Part shown: piece after piece, positions 49,395 to 62,113 of the stretch
Layout of the letters: each line of letters starts with the position of its first letter
Position numbering within the stretch: the stretch's first letter is position 1
NCBI GenBank assembly: GCA_012861695.1
Contig: JAAOOA010000087.1
Span: forward strand, 496,001-560,000
Length of the DNA stretch: 64,000 nt
Reading direction: 5' to 3'
Source of the DNA: Trematomus loennbergii
Taxonomy: Eukaryota; Chordata; Actinopteri; Perciformes; Nototheniidae
The notes under the pieces: generated by a model
Database searches by the model: none
Seen by the model: only the letters and a program-made list of their open reading frames with translations
Told to the model about the DNA's origin: nothing
Made by a program: the position numbers and the translations under genes

Positions 49395-50807
49395 AAGTGA
49401 AATGGCTGTTGTTATACGCTTCCCACATTTACTTCAATCGTTCAGTAGAAAAGATAAAAGTATCCAAGGAATACACAATAGAATATATAAAGAATAAATG
49501 AAAAATCTCTACAAAAGACCAATACACTACAAAAACTGAAACTTATTGACATAGGTCATATACATCAACAAGGCTTCAAATGTATTCAGTATTGTATGAA
49601 CATGTTTTAATTGGGGTGTGGACGTCACATCCTCTAGGCCGGGGGGTCTGGGGGTATGCCCCCGGGAAGAATTTGAAAATGTAAAGTAAAATGCTTCAAT
49701 CTGGAGCACTTTGAGCACACATTACTAGAGACTAGATCTAGGGGGTACAACTCTAAACACCCATATGAAAAAGATCGGTTTACATTTTAATAACCAAATA
49801 TGTGAACATAACCAATAACCTACCAGCCAATAACAAATAAATGTAACTTATTTAATTTTTGTTGTTCATTCATATCTTATTTTACCTAGTTAACATTTAT
49901 TTATGCATATTTTTTTATCTCTCAAGTTTTAAACGATATTTCTGGTTTACTGTCCTATAGTATAAATGATTTCAACCTGTTTATCCAAATAATTATAAAG
50001 GAGTGCCTTGGAAATATGTGTTTACATAAATTGCATTTATCTCTCTTGCTCGCTCCCACGCCCACTTTGGCTGTGAGCTGCGGGCGCCTGATAAGCCAAC
50101 ACCCCCACTTTCATCACTTACAGCGCCCATCGTACAGGGCAAATGAAAAGTGTAACCGGGGTGAAAAGGGTGTTACATTTACTTAATTATGAATGTTGTT
50201 ACATCAAGGCAGAAAATTAGGATGAGCGCAAACAGTCAAAAATGTTTTTTTCCCTCCCAGAGCTGCCAGCGCAGCGCCCCCCAGATCTGGCGCCCTAGGC
50301 GACCGTCTATGTCGCCTATGCCAAAAACCGGCCCAGTACACCATGCTAAATGTATGTCTGCATAAAGCTGAGTTATGATCGGTCATAATAACACACAGAA
50401 TTTGGTGATGATTAAATAGTTTACAGTGAGATTTACTCCCATACGTTTGGCCATACTCACGCAGCCCTACAAATGAATTGAGATTTCCTCACAAATGTTC
50501 TTTAGCAAGTGTGCAGAGCAGTGTTGATTTAAAAAAGCAATTTGAAGGTTGGATAAACCTTTTTTGTGTATATATATTAATAATTTAAGATGTAAATTAA
50601 TTCCAGTTTATTTGTAGTACTTTCTATTTTTATTGTGACATTTGGTGGCATCAATGTGAGCATTTGATACAGATAATGGAGCAGTTGCTTTAGGGCCACA
50701 GTGTATATCCCTTAAGGTCAAATAATGAGATCCTTGACCTCCGCCCCCCTCTCGCACCTCACAGAGCCCCCCACATATCAAATCCCAACTTAACCCCTGG
50801 GTACAAA
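49395..50807. mobile_element. Truncated nested hAT pair, first array copy
   Basis: Only right parts are present. The inner element ends at 50336 followed by TACACCAT (50337-50344), and the outer element ends at 50799 followed by GGTACAAA (50800-50807). Confidence 0.75.
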
Positions 50808-52124
50808 CCCATATCAAAACTCCCCTCTGTAAAAACCTTTGACTCTAATAAGTCGACAATAAAACAAGAATGTGATCCTGGTTTTAACCAGTGTACACAT
50901 TTCTGTGCTGTTTCTGTATGTGTTAGTATATTTAAAGATAACATTTCAGAAAACGTGTACTGTAATAAAAAACAAAGTCATGATGTGAGTGAAACATTTT
51001 TAATTGTAATATTATTCACCATCCACCTCTTTAAAATAATGACATTTCAAATGATAAGCTCCATCTTATAAACAGGGCATTAATAAAATAGACTTTACAA
51101 ACATATTTCATGCAATTTTGATATTTAAAAAACCCTTTATTTATCTCCCAGTCAGACGGGACGTTTGCAGTCAGTTAGTCTCACCTGTACAGGCAGTGCT
51201 GGAGTGTGTTCAAGGTGAAGAATGAGATCATAATCATTAGAAGCAGTCCAACCAGTCAGACCGCTCTCACTGACACAGGCTGCAGCCATCAGACACTTAG
51301 ATTAGCTTAGTTTAGCATATATACTAGGAAAAGGGGGAAATAGTGAGTGACAAAATACACATTTAAGTGTACTTGATATATCTCTGTACGATAACTGAAA
51401 TGTAAAACCAATGTGGCAACTTGTTTAGGTCCCACGCTGTAAAATATTACCATGATTTCACAACATGTTACTGTGTTATTTCACAGTAAAATACTGTATT
51501 CAGACTATCCTCTTGCTTTTATCGCTCTTGCTTGGCTTTAAATACTAATTTCTTTCTTTGGTGCAGGTTTTACTTAAAGTGGACCTATCATGCTATATTT
51601 GAATAATATAGTATAGGACCATACCTATATAAGGCATATTTATACTTTTTTTTTTTCAAAATACCAAACAGATCATGCATTTTAGCCATGCCTCATTTTG
51701 CTCAATTTGAAACAAATTTGCTCTGTTTTGCAAGGGCAGATTCAGTGAGAACAGCACCATCTACAGGCCTGGCATATGTACTACAGCGTCTCCAGCGCTT
51801 TCGAACGGCAATGTCCGTGGCTGTCTCCTCCTGATTGGTGGAGTTGGCCCAATAGCCGTAGCGCCACCGTCCTGACGTCAGGACAGTGTTCAAATCTGGA
51901 TCAGTTTTTATCAGATCCGTTGCAGCCCCTTTTTTAGAGATGTGGGTATGGAGGAAAATAGAGAGGGTTGTGTTTTCTGACACTTGGTGAGTTCCCTGGA
52001 ACACCGGGGACACATATTCATGTATACAAGACGTACATGGATTATAACATCTGTTTCCCTAAAAAACATGTGGAGAATAGATTTTTCTGAAAGGCTGCTG
52101 ACAGTTTTTGGGGATTTATGTAGT

Positions 52125-54371
52125 GGTACAACAGGGGTTAAATTGGGCCGGGGCTGTCCGGGGCTCAGCCCCGGCACATAGGACGATGCTCTGACGTTAT
52201 CACCCTTGCTCATTTGTCATTTGTTTAAGCCATATGTTAAAACATCTCTCGTTCTTAATATAGACTTTATTTAGGGTAGATATGTGTTGACTTTACTTTA
52301 AAATAGCAGATCTCTGTGAGGATATCGTTTTTCCGCTTAGTGAACGTGTGTCTCTGCTCCGATCAGGTGCTGGAGCACCGCGGCTCCTTCGTGCAGAGAG
52401 TCTGCAGCGTGTGTGCTGTGTGCGTGTGTGTGCAGAGAGTCTGCAGCGGTACCGCCAAACCCCCGACCCGTCTTGTAACACGGAGCCCGTTTCCTACACC
52501 ATCAGGGCCGGTTCTAACCAATTTGCTGCCCTAGGCGAGATTTTAGCTGTGAGCTGCGGACGCCTGATAAGCCAACACCCCCCTTACAGCGCCCATCGTA
52601 CAGGGCAAATGAAAAGTGTAACCGGGGTGAAAAGGGTGTTACATTTACTTAATTATGAATGTTGTTACATCAAGGCCGAAAATTAGGATGAGCGCAAACA
52701 GTCAAAAATGTTTTTTTCCCTCCCAGAGCTGCCAGCACAGCGCCCCAGATCTGGCGCCCTAGGCGACCGCCTATGTCGCCTATGCCAAAAACCGGCCCTG
52801 ACTTAACCTAACAACTTATTTAATTTATTTTTTTTTTTTATCAATTAATAATGTCATGTTTTTTTTTATTCTTGAAGAGAATGTCTTTTTTTCTGGCATT
52901 CTTCCAGGATTAACAAAAATAAGAATAACATTGAGAAAAATCTTTGAAGTAAATGGCTGTTGTTAAACGCTTCCCACATTTACTTCAATCGTTCAGTAGA
53001 AAAGATAAAAGTATCCAAGGAATACACAATAGAATATATAAAGAATAAATGAAAAATCTCTACAAAAGACCAATACACTACAAAAACTGAAACTTATTGA
53101 CATAGGTATATACATCAACAAGGCTTCAAATGTATTCAGTATTGTATGAACATGTTTTAATTGGGGTGTGGACGTCACATCCTCTAGGCCGGGGGGTCCG
53201 GGGGTATGCCCCCCCGGGAAGAAATGTTTGAAAATGTAAAGTAAAATGCTTCAATCTGGTGCACTTTGAGCACACATTACTAGAGACTAGATCTAGGGGG
53301 TACAACTCTAAACACCCATATGAAAAAGATCGGTTTGCATTTTAATAACCAAATATGTGAACATAACCAATAACCTACCATAGCCAATAACAAATAAATG
53401 TAACTTATTTAATTTTTGTTGTTCATTCATATCTTATTTTACCTAGTTAACATTTATTTATGCATATTTTTTTATCTCTCAAGTTTTAAACGATATTTCT
53501 GGTTTACTGTCCTATAGTATAAATGATTTCAAACCTGTTTATCCAAATAATTATAAAGGAGTGCCTTGGAAATATGTGTTTACATAAATTGCATTTATCT
53601 CTCTTGCTCGCTCCCACGCCCACTTTGGCTGTGAGCTGCGGGCGCCTGATAAGCCAACACCCCCCACTTTCATCACTTACAGCGCCCATCGTACAGGGCA
53701 AATGAAAAGTGTAACCGGGGTGAAAAGGGTGTTACATTTACTTAATTATGAATGTTGTTACATCAAGGCCGAAAATTAGGATGAGCGCAAACAGTCAAAA
53801 ATGTTTTTTTCCCTCCCAGAGCTGCCAGCGCAGCGCCCCCCAGATCTGGCGCCCTAGGCGACCGTCTATGTCTATGCCAAAAACCGGCCCTGTACACCAT
53901 GCTAAATGTATGTCTGCATAAAGCTGAGTTATGATCAGTCATAATAACACAGAATTTGGTGATGATTAAATAGTTTACAGTGAGATTTACTCCCATACGT
54001 TTGGCCATACTCACGCAGCCCTACAAATGAATTGAGATTTCCACACAAATGTTCTTTAGCAAGTGTGCAGAGCAGTGTTGATTTAAAAAAGCAATTTGAA
54101 GGTTGGATATTTGTAAACCTTTTTTTGTGTATATATATTAATAATTTAAGATGTAAATTAATTCCAGTTTATTTGTAGTACTTTCTATTTTTATTGTGAC
54201 ATTTGGTGGCATCAATGTGTGCATTTGATACAGATAATGGAGCAGTTGCTTTAGGGCCACAGTGTATATCCCTTAAGGTCAAATAATGAGATCCTTGACC
54301 TCCGCCCCCTCTCGCACCTCCACACAGAGCCCCCCCACATATCAAATCCCAACTTAACCCCTGGGTACAAA
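52125..54371. mobile_element. Outer hAT element, second array copy
   Basis: 52132-54363 starts CAGGGGTTAAATTGGG and ends CTTAACCCCTG. The 8-bp duplication GGTACAAA is at 54364-54371 and, with one A missing, at 52125-52131. S copies at 17855 and 43900 show the empty site 'gtggtacaaacccata'. It contains the inner hAT at 52503-53892. No transposase is seen. Confidence 0.82.
52495..53900. mobile_element. Inner hAT element, second array copy
   Basis: 52503-53892 starts CAGGGCCGGTT and ends ACCGGCCCTG, with TACACCAT on both sides (52495-52502 and 53893-53900). Its two ends carry long direct copies of one sequence ('gcgcctgataagccaacacc', 'ctaggcgaccg'), so the element is itself internally duplicated. 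Confidence 0.82.
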
Positions 54372-55682
54372 CCCATATCAAAACTCCCCTCTGTAAAAAC
54401 CTTTGACTCTAATAAGTCGACAATAAAACAAGAATGTGATCCTGGTTTTAACCAGTGTACACATTTCTGTGCTGTTTCTGTATGCGTTAGTATATTTAAA
54501 GATAACATTTCAGAAAACGTGTACTGTAATAAAAAACAAAGTCATGATGTGAGTGAAACATTTTTAATTGTAATATTATTCACCATCCACCTCTTTAAAA
54601 ATAATGACATTTCAAATGATAAGCTCCATCTTATAAACAGGGCATTAATAAAATAGACTTTACAAGCATATTTCATGCAATTTTGATATTTAAAAAACCC
54701 TTTATTTATCTCCCAGTCAGACGGGACGTTTGCAGTGAGTTAGTCTCACCTGTACAGGCAGTGCTGGAGTGTGTTCAAGGTGAAGAATGAGATCATAATC
54801 ATTAGAAGCAGTCCAACCAGTCAGACCGCTCTCACTGACACAGGCTGCAGCCATCAGACACTTAGATTAGCTTAGTTTAGCATATATACTAGGAAAAGGG
54901 GGAAATAGTGAGTGACAAAATACACATTTAAGTGTACTTGATATATCTCTGTACGAAACTGAAATGTAAAACCAATTTGGCAACTTGTTTAGGTCCCACT
55001 GTAAAATATTACCATGATTTCACACATGTTACTGTGTTATTTCACAGTAAAATACTGTATTCAGACCATCCTCTTGCTTTTATCGCTCTTGCTTGGCTTT
55101 AAATACTAATTTCTTTCTTTGGTGCAGGTTTTACTTAAAGTGGACCTATCATGCTATATTTGAATAATATAGTATAGGACCATACCTATATAAGGCATAT
55201 TTATACTTTTTTTTTTTCAAATACCAAACAGATCATGCATTTTAGCCATGCCTCATTTTGCTCAATTTGAAAAAAATTGCTCTGTTTTAGCAAGGCAGAT
55301 TCAGTGAGAACAGCACCATCTACAGGCCTGGCATATGTACTACAGCGTCTCCAGCGCTTTCGAACGGCAATGTCCGTGTCTGTCTCCTCCTGATTGGTGG
55401 AGTTGGCCCAATAGCCGTAGCGCCACCGTCCTGACGTCAGGACAGTGTTCAAATCTGGATCAGTTTTTATCAGATCCGTTGCAGCCCCTTTTTTAGAGAT
55501 GTGGGTATGGAGGAAAATAGAGAGGGTTGTGTTTTCTGACACTTGGTGAGTTCCCTGGAACACCGGGGACACATATTCATGTATACAAGACGTACATGGA
55601 TTATAACATCTGTTTCCCTAAAAACATGTGGAGAATAGATTTTTCTGAAAGGCTGCTGACAGTTTTTGGGGATTTATGTAGT

Positions 55683-57921
55683 GGTACAAACAGGGGTTAA
55701 ATTGGGCCGGGGCTGTCCGGGGCAGCCCCGACACATAGGCGATGCTCTGACGTTATCACCCTCGCTCATTTGTCATTTGTTTAAGCATATGTTAAAACAT
55801 CTCTCGTTCTTAATATAGACTTTATTTAGGGTCGATATGTGTTGACTTTACTTTAAAATAGCAGATCTCTGTGAGGATATCGTTTTTTCGCTTAGTGAAC
55901 GTGTGTCTCTGCTCCGATCAGGTGCTGGAGCACCGCGGCTCCTTCGTGCAGAGAGTCTGCAGCGGTGTGTGCTGTGTGCGTGTGTGTGTGCAGAGAGTCT
56001 GCAGCGGTACCGCCAAACCCCCGACCCGTCTTGTAACACGGAGCCCGTTTCCTACACCATCAGGGCCGGTTCTAACCAATTTGCTGCCCTCGGCGAGATT
56101 TTAGCTGTGAGCTGCGGGCGCCTGATAAGCCAACACCCCCCACTTTCATCACTTACAGCGCCCATCGTACAGGGCAAATGAAAAGTGTAGCCGGGGTGAA
56201 AAGGGTGTTACATTTACTTAATTATGAATGTTGTTACATCAAGGCTGAAAATTAGGATGAGCGCAAACAGTCAAAAATGTTTTTTTCCCTCCCAGAGCTA
56301 CCAGCACAGCGCCCCCCGATCTGGCGCCCTAGGCGACCGCCTATGTCGCCTATGCCAAAAACCGGCCGACTTAACCTAACAACTTATTTAATTTGTTATC
56401 ACAATTAATAATGTCATATTTTTTTTATTCTTGAAGAGAATGTCTTTTTTTCTGGCATTCTTCCAGGATTAACAAAAATAAGAATAACATTGAGAAAAAT
56501 CTTTGAAGTAAATGGCTGTTGTTAAACGCTTCCCACATTTACTTCAATCGTTCAGTAGAAAAGATAAAAGTATCCAAGGAATACACAATAGAATATATAA
56601 AGAATAAATGAAAAATCTCTACAAAAGACCAATACACAACAAAAACTGAAACGTATTGATATAGGTAATATACATCAACAAGGCTTCAAATGTATTCAGT
56701 ATTGTATGAACATGTTTTAATTGGGGTGTGGACGTCACATCCTCTAGGCCGGGGGGTCCCGGGGTATGCCCCCCCGGGAAGAAATGTTTGAAAATGTAAA
56801 GTAAAATGCTTCAATCTGGTGCACTTTGAGCACACATTACTAGAGACTAGATCTAGGGGGTACAACTCTAAAACACCCATATGAAAAGATCGGTTGCATT
56901 TTAATAACCAAATATGTGAACATAACCAATAACCTACCATAGCCAATAACAAATAAATGTAACTTATTTAATTTTTGTTGTTCATTCATATCTTATTTAC
57001 CTAGTTAACATTTATTTATGCATATTTTTTATCTCTCAAGTTTTAAACGATATTTCTGGTTTACTGTCCGATAGTATAAATGATTTCTAACCTGTTTATC
57101 CAATAATTATAAAGGAGTGCCTTGGAAATATGTGTTTACATAAATTGCATTTATCTCTCTTGCTCGCTCCCACGCCCCTTTGGCTGTGAGCTGCGGGCGC
57201 CTGATAAGCCAACACCCCCACTTTCATCACTTACAGCGCCCATCGTACAGGGCAAATGAAAAAGTGTAGCCGGGGTGAAAAGGGTGTTACATTTACTTAA
57301 TTATGAATGTTGTTACATCAAGGCCGAAAATTAGGATGAGCGCAAACAGTCAAAAATGTTTTTTTCCCTCCCAGAGCTGCCAGTGCAGCGCCCCCCAGAT
57401 CTGGCGCCCTAGGCGACCGTCTATGTCGCCTATGCCAAAACCGGCCAGTACACCATGCTAAATGTATGTCTGCATAAAGCTGAGTTATGATCGGTCATAA
57501 TAACACCGAATTGGTGATGATTAAATAGTTTACAGTGAGATTTACTCCCATACGTTTGGCAATACTCACGCAGCCCTACAAATGAATTGAGATTTACACA
57601 CAAATGTTCTTTAGCAAGTGTGCAGAGCAGTGTGATTTAAAAAAGCAATTTGAAGGTTGTATATTGTAAACCTTTTTTTGTGTATATATATTAATAATTT
57701 AAGATGTAAATTAATTCCAGTTTATTTGTAGTACTTTCTATTTTATTGTGACATTTGGTGGCATCAATGTGTGCATTTGATACAGATAATGGAGCAGTTG
57801 CTTTAGGGCCACAGTGTATATCCCTTAAGGTCAAATAATGAGATCCTTGACCGCCGCCCCCCTCTCGCACCTCCACACAGAGCCCCCCCATATCAAATCC
57901 AACTTAACCCCTGGGTACAAA
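55683..57921. mobile_element. Outer hAT element, third array copy
   Basis: 55691-57913 between perfect 8-bp GGTACAAA duplications (55683-55690 and 57914-57921). Confidence 0.85.
56053..57456. mobile_element. Inner hAT element, third array copy
   Basis: 56061-57448 between TACACCAT duplications (56053-56060 and 57449-57456). The right terminus is altered to CCGGCCAG. Confidence 0.82.
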
Positions 57922-58034
57922 CCCATATCAAAACTCCCCTCTGTAAAAACCTTTGACTCTAATAAGTCGACAATAAAACAAGAATGTGATCCTGGTTTCA
58001 ACCAGTGTACACATTTCTGTGCTGTTTCTGTATG

Positions 58035-59488
58035 CGTTAGTACAGGGGTTCCCAACCCCCGGTCCGCGGACCGGTACCGGGCCGCAGAGGTGTTACTGCC
58101 GGGCCGCGAAATAGCTGTGAGTTTATCGTAATATTTGCAGAATTATAAATATATAAAAATATTTTATCATAATATTTTTCAAAAAGTGTTTAATTTTCGC
58201 ACCTATGCACCAGTCATATTATTTCATCCAGTAGCTAGTTAATCTTTCACCAGAAAACCGTTGAAAATGGCTTTTATGATGTTCCGAGGGATTCGGCGGC
58301 TCAGCCTTATATAGGTCTCCTCTCGTGCGCACGAGCAGTTACCCGTGCGCCAAGTAGGAAGAGGAGCGCACAGGAGACAACCGTTTGATTGCAGACTGTT
58401 ATGTTTATGGGTGGGGAAATGGTGGTGCATACATTATTTGAGATATATTTCAAACTCGGACTTCATTTTAAGGACATGTCGGCCAGGGGTGTAGAGCTAT
58501 TTGTTTAAGCACCGGATTGGCAAAACAGAAGAGTAAACCAGTCTGCCTTGATCTATGAATTAATGTCCGGGACTCTCACGATCTGCTGCCCGCAGCTGTT
58601 TTATAGAAGGAAACCCTCCTTCACTTCTTAAAACGGCTGCAGCATCCGGAGGCAGCGGCACGTATACTCCGCTTCTGAGAAGTGCAGCACCAGTATGACT
58701 GTGTTTAACTTCATCAGAACAGCTTAAGAGTGCTGCAGGCTGCTACGTGTTAACCACACACACCACACACCTCTACACACACCTCAGTCTACACACACCT
58801 CTACACACATCGAACTGCCCGATTACTCCATCTTTTATTAGTTTTATGAAGGAGATGTCCAGTCAGTCACCAAGGCGCATGATGTGTGTGTATGTGCTCT
58901 GCCTCAGCTCAGCTCTGTGTGTTCGGTGTGTTTGTGTCTGTCCGACACCGGCATTTGTTTTCAAATGTTTATGAACAGTAATTTACACACATATGGCTAA
59001 CTTCATATATGCGGCTGTTCCCAAAATAAATTAGTTTAATCTTAATCTCGATGTAGTGCTAATGCTGTCGGAGTGCACCGGAACGAACGACACTATCATA
59101 ATATCTTCTGAAAACAATGCCAGTGTTCATAATGCGGCTTCTCCTCGTTTTCCCAGCATTCACTGGATTATCCGTAAATCATACAAACAAAACCAAACGT
59201 TAATGTATCTGTTTTCCCGTTTTGGTTTAAAAACTGAATAACGTCGGTTTTTTGGTTTTCCGAAAAACAAAAAACAATACCGGTTCTTTTTTAAACTTTG
59301 TTAATATGTTTTGAATGCATATTGTTCTAGTATTTGTTCAGGCTGTTACATACAATTAGCTCTGTTGCTACCTGCTGGTGGTGAGTAAATATTAAAATCA
59401 GTTAAAATTGACAACCGGTCCGCGATTTTTTTTTAAATGTATCTGCCGGTCCTTGGCACAATAAAGGTTGGGAACCCCTGCGTTAGTA
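58035..59488. mobile_element. Non-autonomous hAT, 1438 bp, CAGGGGTTCCCAACC ends
   Basis: 58043-59480 starts CAGGGGTTCCCAACC and ends with its exact inverse. The 8-bp duplication CGTTAGTA is at 58035-58042 and 59481-59488. The S copies at 17967 and 54482 show the uninterrupted 'tatgcgttagtatattt'. It is absent from the other two array copies, so it arrived after the array formed. No transposase remains; a 58744-58810 stretch is CA-rich. Confidence 0.95.
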
Positions 59489-60130
59489 TATTTAAAGATA
59501 ACATTTCAGAAAACGTGTACTGTAATAAAAAACAAAGTCATGATGTGAGTGAAACATTTTTAATTGTAATATTATTCACCATCCACCTCTTTAAAAATAA
59601 TGACATTTCAAATGATAAGCTCCATCTTATAAACAGGGCATTAATAAAACAGACTTTAAAGCATATTTCATGCAATTTTGATATTTAAAAAACCCTTTAT
59701 TTATCTCCAGTCAGACGGGACGTTTGCAGTGAGTTAGTCTCACCTGTACAGGCAGTGCTGGAGTGTGTTCAAGGTGAAGAATGAGATCATAATCATTAGA
59801 AGCAGTCCAACCAGTCAGACCGCTCTCACTGACACAGGCTGCAGCCATCAGACACTTAGATTAGCTTAGTTTAGCATATATGCTAGAAAAGGGGGGAAAT
59901 AGTGAGTGACAAAATACACATTTAAGTGTACTTGATATATCTCTGTACGAAAACTGAAATGTAAAAACAATGTGGCAACTTGTTTAGGTCCCACGCTGTA
60001 AAATATTACCATGATTCACAACATGTTACTGTGTTATTCACAGTAAAATACTGTATTCAGACCATCCTCTTGCTTTTATCGCTCTTGCTTGGCTTTAAAT
60101 ACTAATTTCTTTCTTTGGTGCAGGTTTTAC

Positions 60131-60625
60131 TTAAAGTGGACCTATCATGCTATATTTGAATAATATAGTGTAGGACCATACCTATATAAGGCATATTTAT
60201 ACTTTTTTTTTTTCAAAATACCAAACAGATCATGCATTTTAGCCATGCCTCATTTTGCTCAATTTGCTCAAATATCCCTGTTTTTGCAAGGGCAGATTCA
60301 GTGAGAACAGCACCATCTACAGGCCTGGCATATGTACTACAGCGTCTCCAGCGCTTTCGAACGGCAATGGCCGTGTCTGTCTCCTCCTGATTGGTGGAGT
60401 TGGCCCAATAGCCGTAGCGCCACCGTCCTGACGTCAGGACAGTGTTCAAATCTGGATCAGTTTTTATCAGATCCGTTGCAGCCCCTTTTTTAGAGATTTG
60501 GGTATGGAGGAAAATAGAGAGGGTTGTGTTTTCTGACACTTGGTGAGTTCCCTGGAACACCGGGGACACATATTCATGTATAAAAGACGTACAAAAGTGC
60601 ATTTTGCATGATAGGTCCCCTTTAA
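60131..60625. mobile_element. TTAA-flanked MITE, 495 bp
   Basis: Starts TTAAAGTGGACCTATCATGC and ends with the inverse GCATGATAGGTCCCCTTTAA. Copies truncated at the array junction are at about 51580-52037 and 55137-55596. It is related to 5102-5500 and to 63902 on. Confidence 0.8.
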
Positions 60626-60718
60626 ATTGAAAGGGGCACCGCTGCATGTGCCTTAAAATAAATGATGCAACTATAAATCTATGTAATTGAAATTGTTGTC
60701 TTGGCTTATTGTTTTCAG

Positions 60719-60838
60719 TGCTTCCTGGGCATTAATCCTGAGACGGGCTCGAAAGCCAAAAAGAGGCATGGCAATTTAAACCCCCATGTCAGCACATTCT
60801 TCAGAAAAATGGTTGACTTCGAGTGGATGTCTGTGTAG
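60719..60838 (+). other. Exon-like ORF of 39 codons after a splice acceptor
   Basis: A pyrimidine tract and 'gttttcag' end at 60718. The open frame then reads CFLGINPETGSKAKKRHGNL, then NPHVSTFFRKMVDFEWMSV, and stops at TAG 60836-60838. It looks like the last exon of a protein, perhaps of the enclosing transposon. I do not recognise the family, and no upstream exon is seen. Confidence 0.35.
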
Positions 60839-60872
60839 ACATGTGCTCCCCTCCTTGTTTTATTTTCTCTCT

Positions 60873-61140
60873 GCCCAGGTGCACCTGGTCTGCCCCTGGC
60901 TCCGCCCTGCCCAGGTGCACCTGGTCTGCCCCTGGCTCCGCCTCTGCCCAGGTGCACCTGGTCTGCCCCTGGCTCCGCCTCTGCCCAGGTGCACCTGGTC
61001 TGCCCCTGGCTCCGCCTCTGCCCAGGTGCACCTGGTCTGCCCTTGGCTCCGCCTCTGCCCAGGTGCACCTGGTCTGCCCCTGGCTCCGCCTCTGCCCAGG
61101 TGCACCTGGTCTGCCCCTGGCTCCGCCTCTGCCCAGGTGT
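60873..61140. repeat. 37-bp minisatellite
   Basis: Units start with GCCCAGGTGCACCTGGTCTG. They begin at 60873 (36 bp), 60909, 60946, 60983, 61020, 61057, 61094 and 61131 (partial). There are only one or two differences between units. Because 37 is not a multiple of three, all frames stay open and the ORFs across it are not evidence of coding. Confidence 0.97.
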
Positions 61141-62113
61141 TCCAAATTCCACTCAGCCGTGTATATATAAAGAGAAGCTGGAGGAGAAGGATGTCTCGCC
61201 TATCCTAACGCCGGGAGACACTATCCTTAGAATATCTCTTTGCCATTTTGAGCTGGAGGCCATATTTTTGTAGTTGTGTTTATGTTTAGCCTGGAGGACC
61301 TGGTAGTCCAGTTTTCGCGGCTTTATTTTGTTTCCCATAGGGGTTATATTTGACTTCTGGTTAGGGGGGGGAAACTCTGGGAAGTTCTCAAGTACTGGTT
61401 ATTGCGTGTATTCTTTCATGTTGCGGGTCTCAGCACGAGTCACTACCGCGGAGTAGAGGTTGGGGCCGTAACAACATGTCCAAGACACTGTGAAATGTAC
61501 TTTGCACTTCAATGGAGTAATAAAAAGTTAAAATGGGCATTTTCTTTGTTTTTCTTTGTTGATTGATGAATTGTGTAGTTACTGTATGGTCAAATCCCAG
61601 TTAACTAGTCAAATTTACAATATATTATCGTATTATTTACATTTGTATATTTACAGTAAATTACTGGCTACTGTGTTGCATTACTTCTACAGTAAAAGTG
61701 TGAAAATACAGGTAATTACTGTAATTTATGTACAGCAAGGTACCATAATACCACAGCTCTGTACTGCTATATCACAGTAATTCCATGGGCATGGCAACTG
61801 TAAAGTCACAGTATTTAGTTGTACTTTTATTCTAATTTACTGTAAAATATTTACAGTAAATTACTGTGAAATCCATGCAAATAGTAGCCAGTAATTTACT
61901 GTAATTTTACAGCCAAGAAATAGCCCGACCCATAATCCCCTGTTAAACGTCTTATTGATGTTTTTACACCTCTGATTTGGTAGGTCTCATCAAGGTGAAC
62001 CATATGTGATCAGATTCTGAAAATGAACAATGTGTACAATGTACTTCCCCAGTTGAATACATGTATTACATTTAGTGAGAGTGAATCTTTCTGTAGAAAA
62101 TCAAATGTTTGTT

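Larger units (their letters stand above)
49395..60130. repeat. 3.55-kb tandem array (about three copies)
   Basis: Marker words repeat with a period of 3550-3560 bp. 'atggctgttgtt' is at 49401, 52952 and 56511. 'acaaacccatatcaaaact' is at 50803, 54367 and 57917. The copy junction 'gacgtaca|tggattataac' is at 52037 and 55596. Each unit holds an S fragment, a nested pair of hAT elements and the left part of another transposon. The third copy is lengthened by the hAT insertion at 58043-59480. Confidence 0.88.
59989..61915. mobile_element. 1.9-kb element with CTGTAAAAT...ATTTTACAG ends (CACTA-like?)
   Basis: S reads 'ggtcccagccaagaaatag' uninterrupted at 18476 and 44526. Here it is split between 'ggtccca' (59983-59989) and 'gccaagaaatag' (61913 on). 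The insert begins (CG)CTGTAAAATATTACC and ends TACTGTAATTTTACAG, with many subterminal 'tactgtaatttacagt' words at both ends (61600-61910 especially). The second array copy starts CACTGTAAAAT, which hints at a CACTA/EnSpm-type terminus. It contains the TTAA MITE 60131-60625, an exon-like ORF and a minisatellite. Only its left part is present in the other array copies. Confidence 0.55.

Noticed and set aside
60873..61140. Regular 37-bp repeats that might suggest a CRISPR array
   Set aside because: There are no unique spacers between units and the genome is eukaryotic; it is a minisatellite.
60715..61208. Long ORFs on both strands across 60715-61208, with collagen-like PGQ or APG repeats
   Set aside because: A 37-bp repeat without stops is open in every frame. 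The residues come from the repeat and not from a collagen gene.
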